Source: Porphyromonas catoniae ATCC 51270 (GTDB lineage: Bacteria; Bacteroidota; Bacteroidia; Bacteroidales; Porphyromonadaceae). From it: a stretch of DNA of 64,000 nt. The stretch lies in assembly GCF_000565015.1 (NCBI RefSeq), contig NZ_JDFF01000008.1, positions 1 through 64,000 on the forward strand. The letters run 5' to 3'. The translations under genes were made by a program, and so were the position numbers. The notes below the pieces were generated by a model that did not search any database, had not been told where the DNA came from, and worked only from the letters and a program-made list of their open reading frames with translations. The number at the start of each line of letters is the position of its first letter. Positions within the stretch are counted from its first letter, which is position 1. Below are positions 9,291-18,700 of the stretch, one piece after another.

Positions 9291-10541
9291 ATGAATAGGA
9301 ACGAATATGAAATCATGGCACCCGTTGGGTCGTATGAGTCGCTCATGGCGGCTATCAACGCAGGTGCTGACTCCGTATATTTCGGCATCGAAGGGCTGAA
9401 CATGCGCTCGAAAAGTGCCAATAACTTCACTACCGAGGATCTTTACCGCATCGCCTCTATTTGTCGTGAGCATGGCGTGAAGAGCTACCTCACAGTCAAT
9501 ACGATTATTTACGACGAGGATCTAGAGCTGATGCGCCGTATCATCGATGCGGCTAAGGATGCTCAGGTCTCCTCCATCATCGCAGCTGATGTTGCACCGA
9601 TGCTCTATGCTCGTAGCATTGGTGTGGAGGTGCATCTCTCTACCCAGCTCAATATCACGAATGTCGAGGCTCTACGCTTCTACGCTCAGTTTGCAGATGT
9701 TGTCGTGCTTGCACGTGAGCTAAATATGGATCAGGTGGCAGCTATCCATCGAGCCATCATTGAGGAGCCTATCCTCGGCCCCAGTGGTCAGCCGATACGC
9801 ATTGAGATGTTTGCCCATGGCGCACTCTGCATGGCTGTCTCGGGCAAGTGTTACCTAAGCCTGCATGAGCACGGCAAGAGTGCCAATCGTGGCTCTTGCT
9901 CACAGGTGTGCCGTCGCTCCTATGAGGTACGGGATAAGGAGACTGGTATCGAGCTAGCGGTGGATAACGAGTACATTATGTCACCTAAGGATCTGAAGAC
10001 GATTCACTTCCTCAATAAGATGCTCGACTCGGGTGTGCGCGTGCTGAAGATCGAGGGCCGTGCACGTGGTCCCGAATATGTTGATGCCGTCGTGCGTGCC
10101 TACCGTGAGGCTGTAGATAGCTATCTGGCAGGGACATTCTCCGAGGCTAACGTTGAGAAATGGGATAAGCACCTCGGTGAGGTATTCAATCGTGGCTTTT
10201 GGGATGGCTATTACCTTGGGCAGAGGCTCGGAGAATGGACATCAAGCTATGGCTCTTCGGCAACGAAACAGAAGGTCTATGTCGCCAAGACGAACAAGTA
10301 CTTCTCCAAGATTGGTGTGGGTGAATTTGCTGTAGAGAGTGGTGAAATCAAGGTCGGTGATGAAATCCTGATTACAGGTCAGACGACAGGGCTTGTGCGT
10401 TTTGTCGTCGAGGAGCTTCGTGTGGATATGCAGTCGGTTGATCGAGCTACGAAGGGACAGGTCTGCTCCATAGCCGTACCCGAGAAAGTACGCCCTGGGG
10501 ATCGTCTCTATATCTTTACCGATCGCAAGGTCATGCAGTAG
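9291..10541 (+). CDS. Peptidase U32 family protein
   Basis: The 416-residue cytoplasmic protein belongs to the U32 family, once named for collagenase PrtC of Porphyromonas gingivalis; other members (RlhA, UbiU/UbiV) act in RNA or ubiquinone hydroxylation. A TIM-barrel-like N-terminal half begins EIMAPVGSYESLMAAINAGADSVYFG. The family signature runs from about residue 172 to 190 (EMFAHGALCMAVSGKCYLS). Four cysteines, C180, C187, C203 and C207, could bind an iron-sulfur cluster as in several family members. The C-terminal domain is a small beta domain. Whether it is a protease or a hydroxylase-type enzyme cannot be decided from sequence. Confidence 0.85.
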   Translation: MNRNEYEIMAPVGSYESLMAAINAGADSVYFGIEGLNMRSKSANNFTTEDLYRIASICREHGVKSYLTVNTIIYDEDLELMRRIIDAAKDAQVSSIIAADVAPMLYARSIGVEVHLSTQLNITNVEALRFYAQFADVVVLARELNMDQVAAIHRAIIEEPILGPSGQPIRIEMFAHGALCMAVSGKCYLSLHEHGKSANRGSCSQVCRRSYEVRDKETGIELAVDNEYIMSPKDLKTIHFLNKMLDSGVRVLKIEGRARGPEYVDAVVRAYREAVDSYLAGTFSEANVEKWDKHLGEVFNRGFWDGYYLGQRLGEWTSSYGSSATKQKVYVAKTNKYFSKIGVGEFAVESGEIKVGDEILITGQTTGLVRFVVEELRVDMQSVDRATKGQVCSIAVPEKVRPGDRLYIFTDRKVMQ

Positions 10542-10580
10542 GGGCATCCCTCTCTTTACGAATTATTCCCTTGGGAACTT

Positions 10581-10616
10581 AGCGAGGTCGATGCTCTCAG
10601 AGGTATCGACCTCGCT
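10581..10616 (+). terminator. Hairpin after the U32 gene
   Basis: AGCGAGGTCGAT at 10581-10592 pairs perfectly with ATCGACCTCGCT at 10605-10616 across a 12-base loop. No T-run follows, so it is either a weak terminator or a 3'-end stabilising hairpin. Confidence 0.6.
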
Positions 10617-10684
10617 GGCTCTAGCCTCATTGAGAAGAATCCTTCTCCAGCCACGTGTAATCACGGGCTTCGTCGCATTTTCAC

Positions 10685-10692
10685 TATCTTTG
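10685..10692 (+). promoter_or_regulatory. Promoter -7 box for the ychF-mnmG-cca group
   Basis: TATCTTTG, followed by CACC, is an excellent match to TAnnTTTG. It lies 35 bases before the ychF start codon. The three genes after ychF are tightly spaced and likely share this promoter. Confidence 0.65.
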
Positions 10693-10727
10693 CACCTCAT
10701 AATTAAGTATATAAATTCAGCAGCATT

Positions 10728-11831
10728 ATGTCCCTCCAGTGCGGTATCGTAGGCCTACCCAACGTGGGTAAGTCTACCCTATTTAATTGCCTATCCAACG
10801 CCAAGGCACAGTCCGCTAACTTCCCCTTCTGCACCATCGAGCCCAATGTCGGGGTAATCACAGTACCCGATGAACGTCTGAATAAGCTCGCCGAGATCGT
10901 CCACCCCCAGCGGATCGTCCCCACGACCGTCGAGATCGTAGACATCGCAGGGCTTGTCAAGGGCGCAAGCAAGGGCGAAGGGCTTGGGAATAAGTTCCTC
11001 GCCAATATCCGTGAGACCGATGCTATCCTACACGTCCTGCGTTGCTTCGACGATGACAATATCACCCACGTCGATGGGAGTGTCGATCCTGTACGTGACA
11101 AGGAGGTCATCGACACCGAGCTACAGCTCAAGGATCTGGAGACCGTAGAGGCTCGCCTACAGAAGGTCTACAAGCAGGCTCAGACGGGTGGTGACAAGGC
11201 TGCCAAGCTCGCCTACGAGGTGCTGAGCCGCTACAAGGAGGCGCTTGTGCAGGGACGTAATGCCCGCACCGTGACCTTCGAGACGAAGGACGAAGAGAAG
11301 GTCGCCCGTGAGCTCTATCTGCTGACCAGCAAGCCCGTCCTCTATGTCTGCAACGTCGATGAGGCCTCCGCACTCAGTGGCAATCAGTACGTAGAGCAGG
11401 TGTGTGCCGCTATCCAGGACGAGGGTGCAGACCTACTCGTCGTAGCGGCGAAGATCGAGAGTGAGATCGCAGAGCTCGAGACCTATGAGGAGCGTCAGAT
11501 GTTCCTCGGGGAGATCGGGCTGGAGGAGTCAGGTGTAGTACGTCTCATTAAGGCTGCCTATGCCCTGCTGAACCTAGAGACCTACTTCACCGCAGGCGTA
11601 CAGGAGGTACGTGCCTGGACGTATACTAAGGGGAGCAAGGCACCCCGTGCGGCAGCCGCTATTCACACGGACTTCGAGAAGGGCTTCATCCGTGCCGAGG
11701 TGATCAAGTTTGAGGACTTCGTCCACTACGGCAGTGAAGCAGCCGTCAAGGAGGCCGGGAAAATGGCTGTCGAGGGTAAGGAGTATGTCGTCCAGGATGG
11801 CGACATCATGCACTTCCGCTTCAACGTCTAG
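10728..11831 (+). CDS. ychF: Redox-regulated ATPase YchF (Obg-like)
   Basis: YchF is a ribosome-associated P-loop NTPase that prefers ATP and influences translation and stress responses. The 367-residue length is standard. The P-loop is GLPNVGKST (residues 9-17), followed by the switch motif NFPFCTIEPNVG, DIAGLVKGASKGEGLGN, a coiled-coil insertion, and the C-terminal TGS domain (EVRAWTYTKGSKAPRAAAAIH...DGDIMHFRFNV). The Obg-type NKxD position is replaced by CNVDE, as in the YchF subfamily. The stop codon is 10 bases from mnmG. Confidence 0.95.
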   Translation: MSLQCGIVGLPNVGKSTLFNCLSNAKAQSANFPFCTIEPNVGVITVPDERLNKLAEIVHPQRIVPTTVEIVDIAGLVKGASKGEGLGNKFLANIRETDAILHVLRCFDDDNITHVDGSVDPVRDKEVIDTELQLKDLETVEARLQKVYKQAQTGGDKAAKLAYEVLSRYKEALVQGRNARTVTFETKDEEKVARELYLLTSKPVLYVCNVDEASALSGNQYVEQVCAAIQDEGADLLVVAAKIESEIAELETYEERQMFLGEIGLEESGVVRLIKAAYALLNLETYFTAGVQEVRAWTYTKGSKAPRAAAAIHTDFEKGFIRAEVIKFEDFVHYGSEAAVKEAGKMAVEGKEYVVQDGDIMHFRFNV

Positions 11832-11841
11832 TCCCCCCTAC

Positions 11842-13734
11842 ATGCACAGCTACGACATCATCGTCATAGGTGCAGGGCACGCAGGCTGTGAGGCCGCCGT
11901 CGCAGCTGCTCGCCTAGGCTCGCATACGCTACTCATCACACCCGATATGAACAAGATCGGGCAGATGAGTTGCAACCCCGCTGTGGGCGGTATCGCCAAG
12001 GGGCAGATCGTGCGTGAGATAGACGCACTCGGGGGACGTATGGGGCTCATCACGGATCGGACAGCGATCCAGTTCCGCATGCTCAACCGCAGTAAGGGTC
12101 CCGCTATGTGGAGTCCCCGAGCACAGAGTGACCGCCAGCGCTTCATGGAGGCTTGGCGAGAGGAGCTGGACGCCGAGCCGAACCTAGATCTATGGCAGGA
12201 TACGGTGACCCATCTGGAGATCCAGGAGGGTAGGGTGCAGGGTGTGGAGACGGCACTGGGTGTACACTTCGGGGCACGTGCCGTGATCCTCACGGCGGGT
12301 ACCTTCCTCTCGGGGGTCATGCACTTCGGGGAGCATCAGATGAGTGGTGGCCGAGTCTCCGAGCCCGCTACCTATGGGCTGACCGAGGAGCTACGTGCCG
12401 CAGGCATCCGCACCGACCGCATGAAGACGGGTACTCCCCCCCGAGTGGATATACGTAGCATAGACCTAGAGGCATGCATCCAGCGGGGGGAGATCGGAGT
12501 GCAGGAGGGTGAGGAGGACTATCATAAGTTCTCCTTCATGGACACTCCCGCTCGCTCGCCCCTCAAGCAGCTCCCCTGCTATACGCTCTATACCAACGAA
12601 GCCTGCCACGAGGTACTACGTGCAGCGCTCGATCGCTCCCCCCTCTACAACGGACAGATACAGAGCATAGGCCCTCGCTACTGCCCGAGCATAGAGACGA
12701 AGATCGTGACCTTCGCCGAGAAGACACAGCACCAGCTCTTCCTAGAGCCCGAGGGGGAGCGTACCAACGAATATTATATCAATGGCTTCTCCTCCTCCCT
12801 GCCCCTAGAGGTGCAGCTGGAGGCTCTTCGTCAGATACCCGCCCTTCGGGACGTCCGTCTATATCGGCCAGGCTATGCCATCGAGTACGACTTCTTTGAC
12901 CCCACACAGCTCCACCATACGCTGGAGAGTAGGGTGGTGTCGGGGCTCTTCCTGGCAGGACAGGTGAATGGGACGACCGGCTATGAGGAGGCTGCAGGCC
13001 AAGGGCTCATCGCTGGGATCAATGCCCATCAGTCGGTGCATGACCTCCCACCCTTCACGCTCAGTCGCTCCGAGGCCTATATCGGTGTGCTCATTGACGA
13101 CCTCGTGACCAAGGGGGTGGATGAGCCCTACCGTATGTTCACCTCACGAGCCGAGTACCGCATCCTGCTGAGACAGGATGATGCCGATATGCGCCTGACC
13201 CCTCGGGCGATCGAGCTCGGTCTCGCCACCCAGGCGAGGGCAGAGCTACTGGCGGAGAAGATAGAGGAGCGAGACCGCCTCATACAATTCATAGAGGGCT
13301 ACTCGATCCGCCCCGACAAGATCAACCCCAGCCTAGAACAGGAGGGGCTAGTCCCCCTCCGTCAGGGGTGCAAGCTCGTAGACCTCGTCCTGCGTCCCCA
13401 GCTAAGCCTTGCTCAGCTCGCCCAGTTCGTCCCCGCTCTGGCTCGAGCCATAGAGCGTATCCCTAGACGGCGTGAGGAGATCGTCGAGTGTGCCGAGATC
13501 CTCATCAAGTATCGTGGCTATATAGAGCGTGAGCGACAGCAGGCCGAGAAACTCGAGCGTCTCGAGTATGTCTTCATCCCCGAGGCCATCAACTATAGCA
13601 GTATCCAAGCTCTGAGTACCGAGGCTCGACAGAAGCTAGAGCGTATCCGTCCTAAGACCATTGGTCAAGCTTCACGTATCCCTGGTATATCACCCCATGA
13701 TGTTAGTGTCCTGCTTGTACTTGCAGGTCGATAG
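11842..13734 (+). CDS. mnmG: tRNA uridine-5-carboxymethylaminomethyl modification enzyme MnmG
   Basis: With MnmE, this FAD enzyme installs the cmnm5 group on wobble uridine 34 of several tRNAs. The start is ATG at 11842, giving 630 residues, the usual length. An in-frame upstream extension reaches into ychF and is not credible. The FAD-binding motif GAGHAGCEAA is at residues 10-19. The conserved SCNPAVGGIAKGQIVREIDALGG follows, then GTFLSG and AGQVNGTTGYEEAAGQG. The C-terminal helical domain that contacts MnmE ends ARQKLERIRPKTIGQASRIPGISPHDVSVL. Confidence 0.96.
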   Translation: MHSYDIIVIGAGHAGCEAAVAAARLGSHTLLITPDMNKIGQMSCNPAVGGIAKGQIVREIDALGGRMGLITDRTAIQFRMLNRSKGPAMWSPRAQSDRQRFMEAWREELDAEPNLDLWQDTVTHLEIQEGRVQGVETALGVHFGARAVILTAGTFLSGVMHFGEHQMSGGRVSEPATYGLTEELRAAGIRTDRMKTGTPPRVDIRSIDLEACIQRGEIGVQEGEEDYHKFSFMDTPARSPLKQLPCYTLYTNEACHEVLRAALDRSPLYNGQIQSIGPRYCPSIETKIVTFAEKTQHQLFLEPEGERTNEYYINGFSSSLPLEVQLEALRQIPALRDVRLYRPGYAIEYDFFDPTQLHHTLESRVVSGLFLAGQVNGTTGYEEAAGQGLIAGINAHQSVHDLPPFTLSRSEAYIGVLIDDLVTKGVDEPYRMFTSRAEYRILLRQDDADMRLTPRAIELGLATQARAELLAEKIEERDRLIQFIEGYSIRPDKINPSLEQEGLVPLRQGCKLVDLVLRPQLSLAQLAQFVPALARAIERIPRRREEIVECAEILIKYRGYIERERQQAEKLERLEYVFIPEAINYSSIQALSTEARQKLERIRPKTIGQASRIPGISPHDVSVLLVLAGR

Positions 13735-13757
13735 CGCCCATCCTCCCTTTCTTTATT

Positions 13758-15209
13758 ATGCCAGACGAAGATCTGATCTACGATAAGATAGATACCCCCC
13801 TCTTTCATCTCATTGGAGAGGCTGCTGACAGCCTCGGTGTAGAGGCCTACGTGGTCGGGGGCTACGTGCGTGACCTCTTCCTCTATCGCCCCTCCAAGGA
13901 TATCGACATCGTCTCCGTAGGTAGAGGGATAGACCTAGCGAAGGCTGTGGCTGAGCGACTCGGACGAGGTGCGAAGCTCTCGGTCTTCGCCCGCTTTGGC
14001 ACTGCACAGGTCAAGAAGGGCGATATAGAGCTGGAGTTCGTCGGTGCCCGCCGAGAGAGCTATACCCCCGATAGCCGTAAGCCCTTCGTGGAGGATGGCA
14101 CGCTGCAGGAGGATCAGGAGCGGCGAGACTTCACCATCAACGCTCTAGCCCTTTGCCTGAACGCTGACCGCTTCGGCGAGCTCGTCGATCCCTTCGACGG
14201 GCTGGATGATATGGACAACTTAACCCTGCGTACCCCCCTCGATCCTGATGTGACCTTCAGTGACGACCCTCTGCGCATGATGCGAGCCATACGCTTCGCC
14301 TCTCAGCTGGGCTTCTTCATTGATCCTGACACCTTCGCTGCCATTGGACGCAATAGGGAGCGCATCAGCATCGTCTCGGCAGAGCGCATCTCTACGGAGT
14401 TCAACAAGATCCTGCTATCCCCTCGCCCCTCTGTCGGGCTGGAGCTCTTCGAGCAGACTGGACTGATGGAGATTCTCTTCCCTGAGCTCCTCGAGCTGAA
14501 GGGAGCAGAGACCCGTGAGGGCATCGGACACAAGGACAACCTCACCCATACCTACAAGGTCGTAGACAATCTGGCCAAGGCGCTTGCCTCCCGACCTCGC
14601 CGTGAGGAGGACCTCTGGCTCCTATGGGCTGCTCTACTGCATGACATCGGTAAGCCTCGGACGAAGCGGTTTGACCATCGCCTAGGCTGGACATTCCATA
14701 ACCACAACTACGTGGGGATGAAGATGGTCTCACGTATCTTCCGTCGTCTGCGGCTGCCCCTAGACCACAAGATGCACTACGTGGAGAAGCTCGTCGATCT
14801 GCACATGCGCCCAGCTACGCTTGTGGACGAGGGAGTGACGGACTCGGCTGTGCGCCGTCTGCTCTTCGAGGCAGGTGATGACATCGATGACCTCATGCTC
14901 CTCGTAGAGGCCGACATCACTAGCAAGAACCCGCAGAAGGTGCGTAAGTACCTCGATAACTATAGCCTCGTACGGCAGAAGCTCACCGACATCGAGGAGA
15001 AGGACCGTATCCGCAACTTCCAGCCTCCTATCTCTGGGGAGCTCATCATGCAGACCTTTGCTCTCTCGCCTTGCCGTGAGGTGGGGCTGATTAAGGATAC
15101 CATTAAGGATGCTATCCTTGATGGTACCATCCCCAACGAGTATGAGCCCGCCTATGCCTTCATGCTATGTGAGGCTGAGAAACTAGGCCTCACTCCCCAA
15201 TCCATTTAA
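13758..15209 (+). CDS. cca: CCA-adding tRNA nucleotidyltransferase with HD domain
   Basis: This enzyme builds or repairs the 3' CCA end of tRNAs. The nucleotidyltransferase head has VVGGYVRD (residues 32-39) and the catalytic carboxylates in KDIDIV (D48, D50). The RRDFTINAL motif is at 122-130. An HD phosphohydrolase domain follows with LLHDIGKP (H295-D296) and IGHKDNLTHTYKVVDN upstream. The total of 483 residues fits the Bacteroidota class of PolyA_pol-HD proteins. It lies 23 bases after mnmG and 12 bases before the next gene. Confidence 0.92.
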   Translation: MPDEDLIYDKIDTPLFHLIGEAADSLGVEAYVVGGYVRDLFLYRPSKDIDIVSVGRGIDLAKAVAERLGRGAKLSVFARFGTAQVKKGDIELEFVGARRESYTPDSRKPFVEDGTLQEDQERRDFTINALALCLNADRFGELVDPFDGLDDMDNLTLRTPLDPDVTFSDDPLRMMRAIRFASQLGFFIDPDTFAAIGRNRERISIVSAERISTEFNKILLSPRPSVGLELFEQTGLMEILFPELLELKGAETREGIGHKDNLTHTYKVVDNLAKALASRPRREEDLWLLWAALLHDIGKPRTKRFDHRLGWTFHNHNYVGMKMVSRIFRRLRLPLDHKMHYVEKLVDLHMRPATLVDEGVTDSAVRRLLFEAGDDIDDLMLLVEADITSKNPQKVRKYLDNYSLVRQKLTDIEEKDRIRNFQPPISGELIMQTFALSPCREVGLIKDTIKDAILDGTIPNEYEPAYAFMLCEAEKLGLTPQSI

Positions 15210-15221
15210 TCGTATAGCAGA

Positions 15222-15662
15222 ATGAAAACAAACCGCTGGAGCCTCATGCTCTTTTCTCTTCTCTTTTCCCTTATTTTCTCCCTTCGTCTCTCTGCTCAGA
15301 GTACAGCTGACCGCATTGTCGGCACCTATATGACCGAGGGGAATAAGGCTAAGGTTACTATCTCCAAGCAGGGAGGGAAGTATTATGGTACGCTTATCTG
15401 GACACGCCGTGGTGATGTGCTGGATAGTAAGAATCCCGATAAGGCAGAGCAGCAAAAGAAGCTAACGGGGAAGATTATCTTGCGTGACCTTGTTCACGAT
15501 GAGGGTAGTGATTATAAGGGCGCAAAGATCTATGATCCTGAGTCGGGAAAGACTTATAGCTGTAAGGCTACTCGTTTAGACAATGGAGACCTCAAGGTCC
15601 GTGGCTTCATTGGTGCCTCGCTCTTTGGTCGTACAACGAAGTGGACACGTCTGGCTGAGTAA
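15222..15662 (+). CDS. DUF2147 secreted protein
   Basis: This small exported protein of 146 residues has a signal peptide ending about LSAQS. The mature part is a lipocalin-like beta domain: TADRIVGTYMTEGNKAKVTISKQGGKYYGTLIWTR..., then KIILRDLVHD, and ends VRGFIGASLFGRTTKWTRL. This is the DUF2147 pattern, common in Bacteroidota and Proteobacteria and of unknown function. It lies 12 bases after cca and is followed by a strong bidirectional terminator. Confidence 0.85.
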   Translation: MKTNRWSLMLFSLLFSLIFSLRLSAQSTADRIVGTYMTEGNKAKVTISKQGGKYYGTLIWTRRGDVLDSKNPDKAEQQKKLTGKIILRDLVHDEGSDYKGAKIYDPESGKTYSCKATRLDNGDLKVRGFIGASLFGRTTKWTRLAE

Positions 15663-15684
15663 TCTCCCTTCTCCCCCAATACAA

Positions 15685-15721
15685 CAATCCCCATACCCCG
15701 TCTCTCAGGGTATGGGGATTG
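15685..15721. terminator. Bidirectional terminator between DUF2147 gene and sov
   Basis: CAATCCCCATACCC at 15685-15698 pairs with GGGTATGGGGATTG at 15708-15721, and the outer flanks can extend the stem. It separates two convergent genes and can serve both strands. Confidence 0.8.
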
Positions 15722-15752
15722 CTGTGTTGGGGAGGAATGTATGGGGAATACA

Positions 15753-18700
15753 CTAGTTTGCTAGCGTGAAGCGCAGGGAGAGGCCATAGCTTGTCGTCGA
15801 GAGAGGGAACGAGCGTGTGCTGACTAGGGGTACATTGCGCGTCCACTCGTAGTAGGCCTTGAGAGCGAGTAGTCGACTGAGTTCGTACTCCACGCTGAGG
15901 CTGAGGCGAGTGTCTGCGAGTCCTGAGGTGGCTTGAGCAAAGTCTTCCTGAATACGCCGAATGAGGCTCTGGGAGCGGCGGAAGCTATATTCGCTACGTA
16001 GTATGAGGCTCTTGGGTGGTGTGGTTGTTTCAGCTTTCTTTCGCCTTGTCCGTTGCTTCAGAGGTGCAGGGTGAAAAAGCCTCCTGATGTCTGCGACCTT
16101 GTAGTTAACCCCAAAGGTCAGTTCGCTTGAGCTCGTTTCAATGATGCTGAAGGCGGAGAGGTTCAGCACGAGACCACGGCTACGCCTCCATGCAGCTGAC
16201 ACACCGAGTCCGTTTGCCCAATTGAAGTCAAGCCCGATGAGAGGGAAGAAGCTCTCCTGCAGGGCAACCGATCCGATGTCGAAGGCATAGCTAAGCTTGG
16301 TCGTAGGTGTCCCAGAGCCATCGGAGGCAGGTGTAGTGAGGAGACCCAGAGCATCGGTATCCGTACCCTGCCAGCCAGCGAGTGACGAGAAGCCTCCAAC
16401 GGTATATGTGCCTCGGTATGCGTGTCTGAGGGTAATACTGCGGAAGTACTTCTTGAGAAAAGGTATTCGGGAGAGGCCAGTGTAGTTTATGCTCCAGTTG
16501 GGGAGCATCCCTGCTAGCGAAGGTAGAGCCCTAAGGCTAACACCCGTAGCACCACCAGCCTGAGAGTAGGCAGCACGGAAGGCTGGGATCAGTACAGCAG
16601 GGGCATTCTCTTCGAGGGTTGCCCCTTGCTGTCCATGGAGGGCTGTGCGTTTCTGTCTCTGGGCAATGTCTCTGCGATTTGCGAGGAAGCGTGCGAAGGT
16701 CTCAGAGGCATAGCCCGAAGTCGCATCTGAGCTAGAGAAGAATCCACGTAGCCCGATGGTAGTCATCGTGAAGTCTCCTCCATACAGGCGGGGACGACCC
16801 GAGTACATATACTGCACCTCGGTGCGATCGGTGCGGGTATGGTTACCTATAAGGGTAAGGGTGAGGTCAGGTAGAGGCTGGAGAGTTGCCCGAAGGTCGT
16901 AGCTCGTTGTCCGAGAGAAGGTGGCAGGGGTAGCACGCTCTGTGGCTAGGAGCAGATCACCCCTCTGGGCAAGGACATCGATAAAGTCTGCGTCAGTAAG
17001 CCCGAAGGTGAAGCCTAAGCCCGGGGATAGAAGGCCGTGTGAGCGACCTTGCCCACCCACAGCACCAACGTTAGGGAGGAAGCCTGGGATAAGCGTCTGC
17101 GTCGTACTTCGGTAGACGAATGAGAGATCCTTCACCGAGGTGAGCGTGTAGATGAGGCGTTCAGCCAGTTGAGTAAGGAAGCTATCTCCTTCACCTCTTT
17201 GCTGTCCCTTTGCTCTCCCCCGTGTATCCCTTTGCCCTCGTACGAACTTCTCTTCGAGCCTTGTGAGGTAGGGTACTTTGCGGTAGAGCTGACGGAGAAG
17301 TAACTGAGTAGATAGCTCTAGGCTACCTTGGCTCATCAGCGTATTGCCTACACGTAGATTGGGGTCAGGCAGTACAGCCCCTCGGTCCCACGTGTAGCTG
17401 CTGGTGTGCGAGAGCTGGGAGGAGAGGAAGTTCAGCGGTGCAAGGCGGGAGGTGGGGAGCTGCCAAGTGAGGGTGGCATTCTGCCCGTAGTGCATGGGGG
17501 TACCACCCTCCCGTATGCTCTCATGGACGCTCTCTCGCCAGGCACGCCAGCCATCGGGGTTGAGACGTCGATTTACCTGCTGGTGGGGCTCCTCGATCCG
17601 TGCATCTGTACCACTAGAGAAGGTGAAACTGAGGCTAGTAATTGGGCTCCAAGAGAGGTCAAGTTTCCTGTTCCAGAGGAACTGCTGAGCGAATGAGGCT
17701 GGTAGACGCTCGGCGAGATTTTGATTACCGATGGGACGTAACTGCTCCTCGTCATAGCGACGAAGCATTGTGGTCTGGAGTGAGAGACGAGAGGGCCATG
17801 GAGTAAGGGCGTAGTCACGTAGGAAGTCAGCCCAAGGGCTTTTCCCCCGTATCTTTTGGAAGGGACGCAGGGGGCGAAAGCTCGGTGTGTAATCGTAGCT
17901 AAGCGATGCTTGCCAGTCGAGATGGCGGTTGTACTCGATCTCAGGTGTTTGCTCCTCGGAGGTGTTGTGCCCAAAGGAAACAGAGAGATTGGCAGGGTCA
18001 TAGGGCATCGTCTCTCTCGAGCGTATCCCTACGGAGACACCCGAGAGGGAGAAGCCTTGGGTACGACGATGTGTGATGGCACGATCCTTTAGAGCCTCTC
18101 GTGCTGCATCGCTGGGGGCAGAGGCGAGGGCATCTTTTAGACGGACATCTTCATCCGAGGGATTGTATTCGGGGGTGATGAGTTCGTCGGTGAGTGAATA
18201 GTAGAGGGGGAGAGAGACCTGTGCCTTCTTGGGGAAGAAGCGACCTAGCTCGATGCTGGAGGAGAGGCTAACGTTCTGACGGCTATCTAGAGCACGTGCC
18301 CCTAGAGGCTGGTCAATGGCACCAAAGCCAGAGGAGATATACTGAGCCTTTAGGCTCGCTGTGCCTAGGTCAGAGAGCTGGAGAGCCATCTGGGTGTTTG
18401 CTGCCCATCCTCCCTCCTCATGGTAATCCCCGACACGAAGTTCGTTGACCCATACTTCGGCACTCTTCACGACTCCCGATGCATTGCGTACGCCGATGAG
18501 CAGGGTACGGATGTTTGAGAGTGAGGGGTTCCCCAGCACTCCTAATGTGTGCTCAGGATGCTCGCTGCTGGGGCGAGTAAAGAGCTGGTAGAGCGAGGCT
18601 CCAGAGCCATTATCTAGAGAAGCGTTACGCACTCGTTTGAGGGAAACAAGGGCATCGAGGGCGAGGTCAATTAGGTTCTCTTTTGGCCAGACTCGCTCCC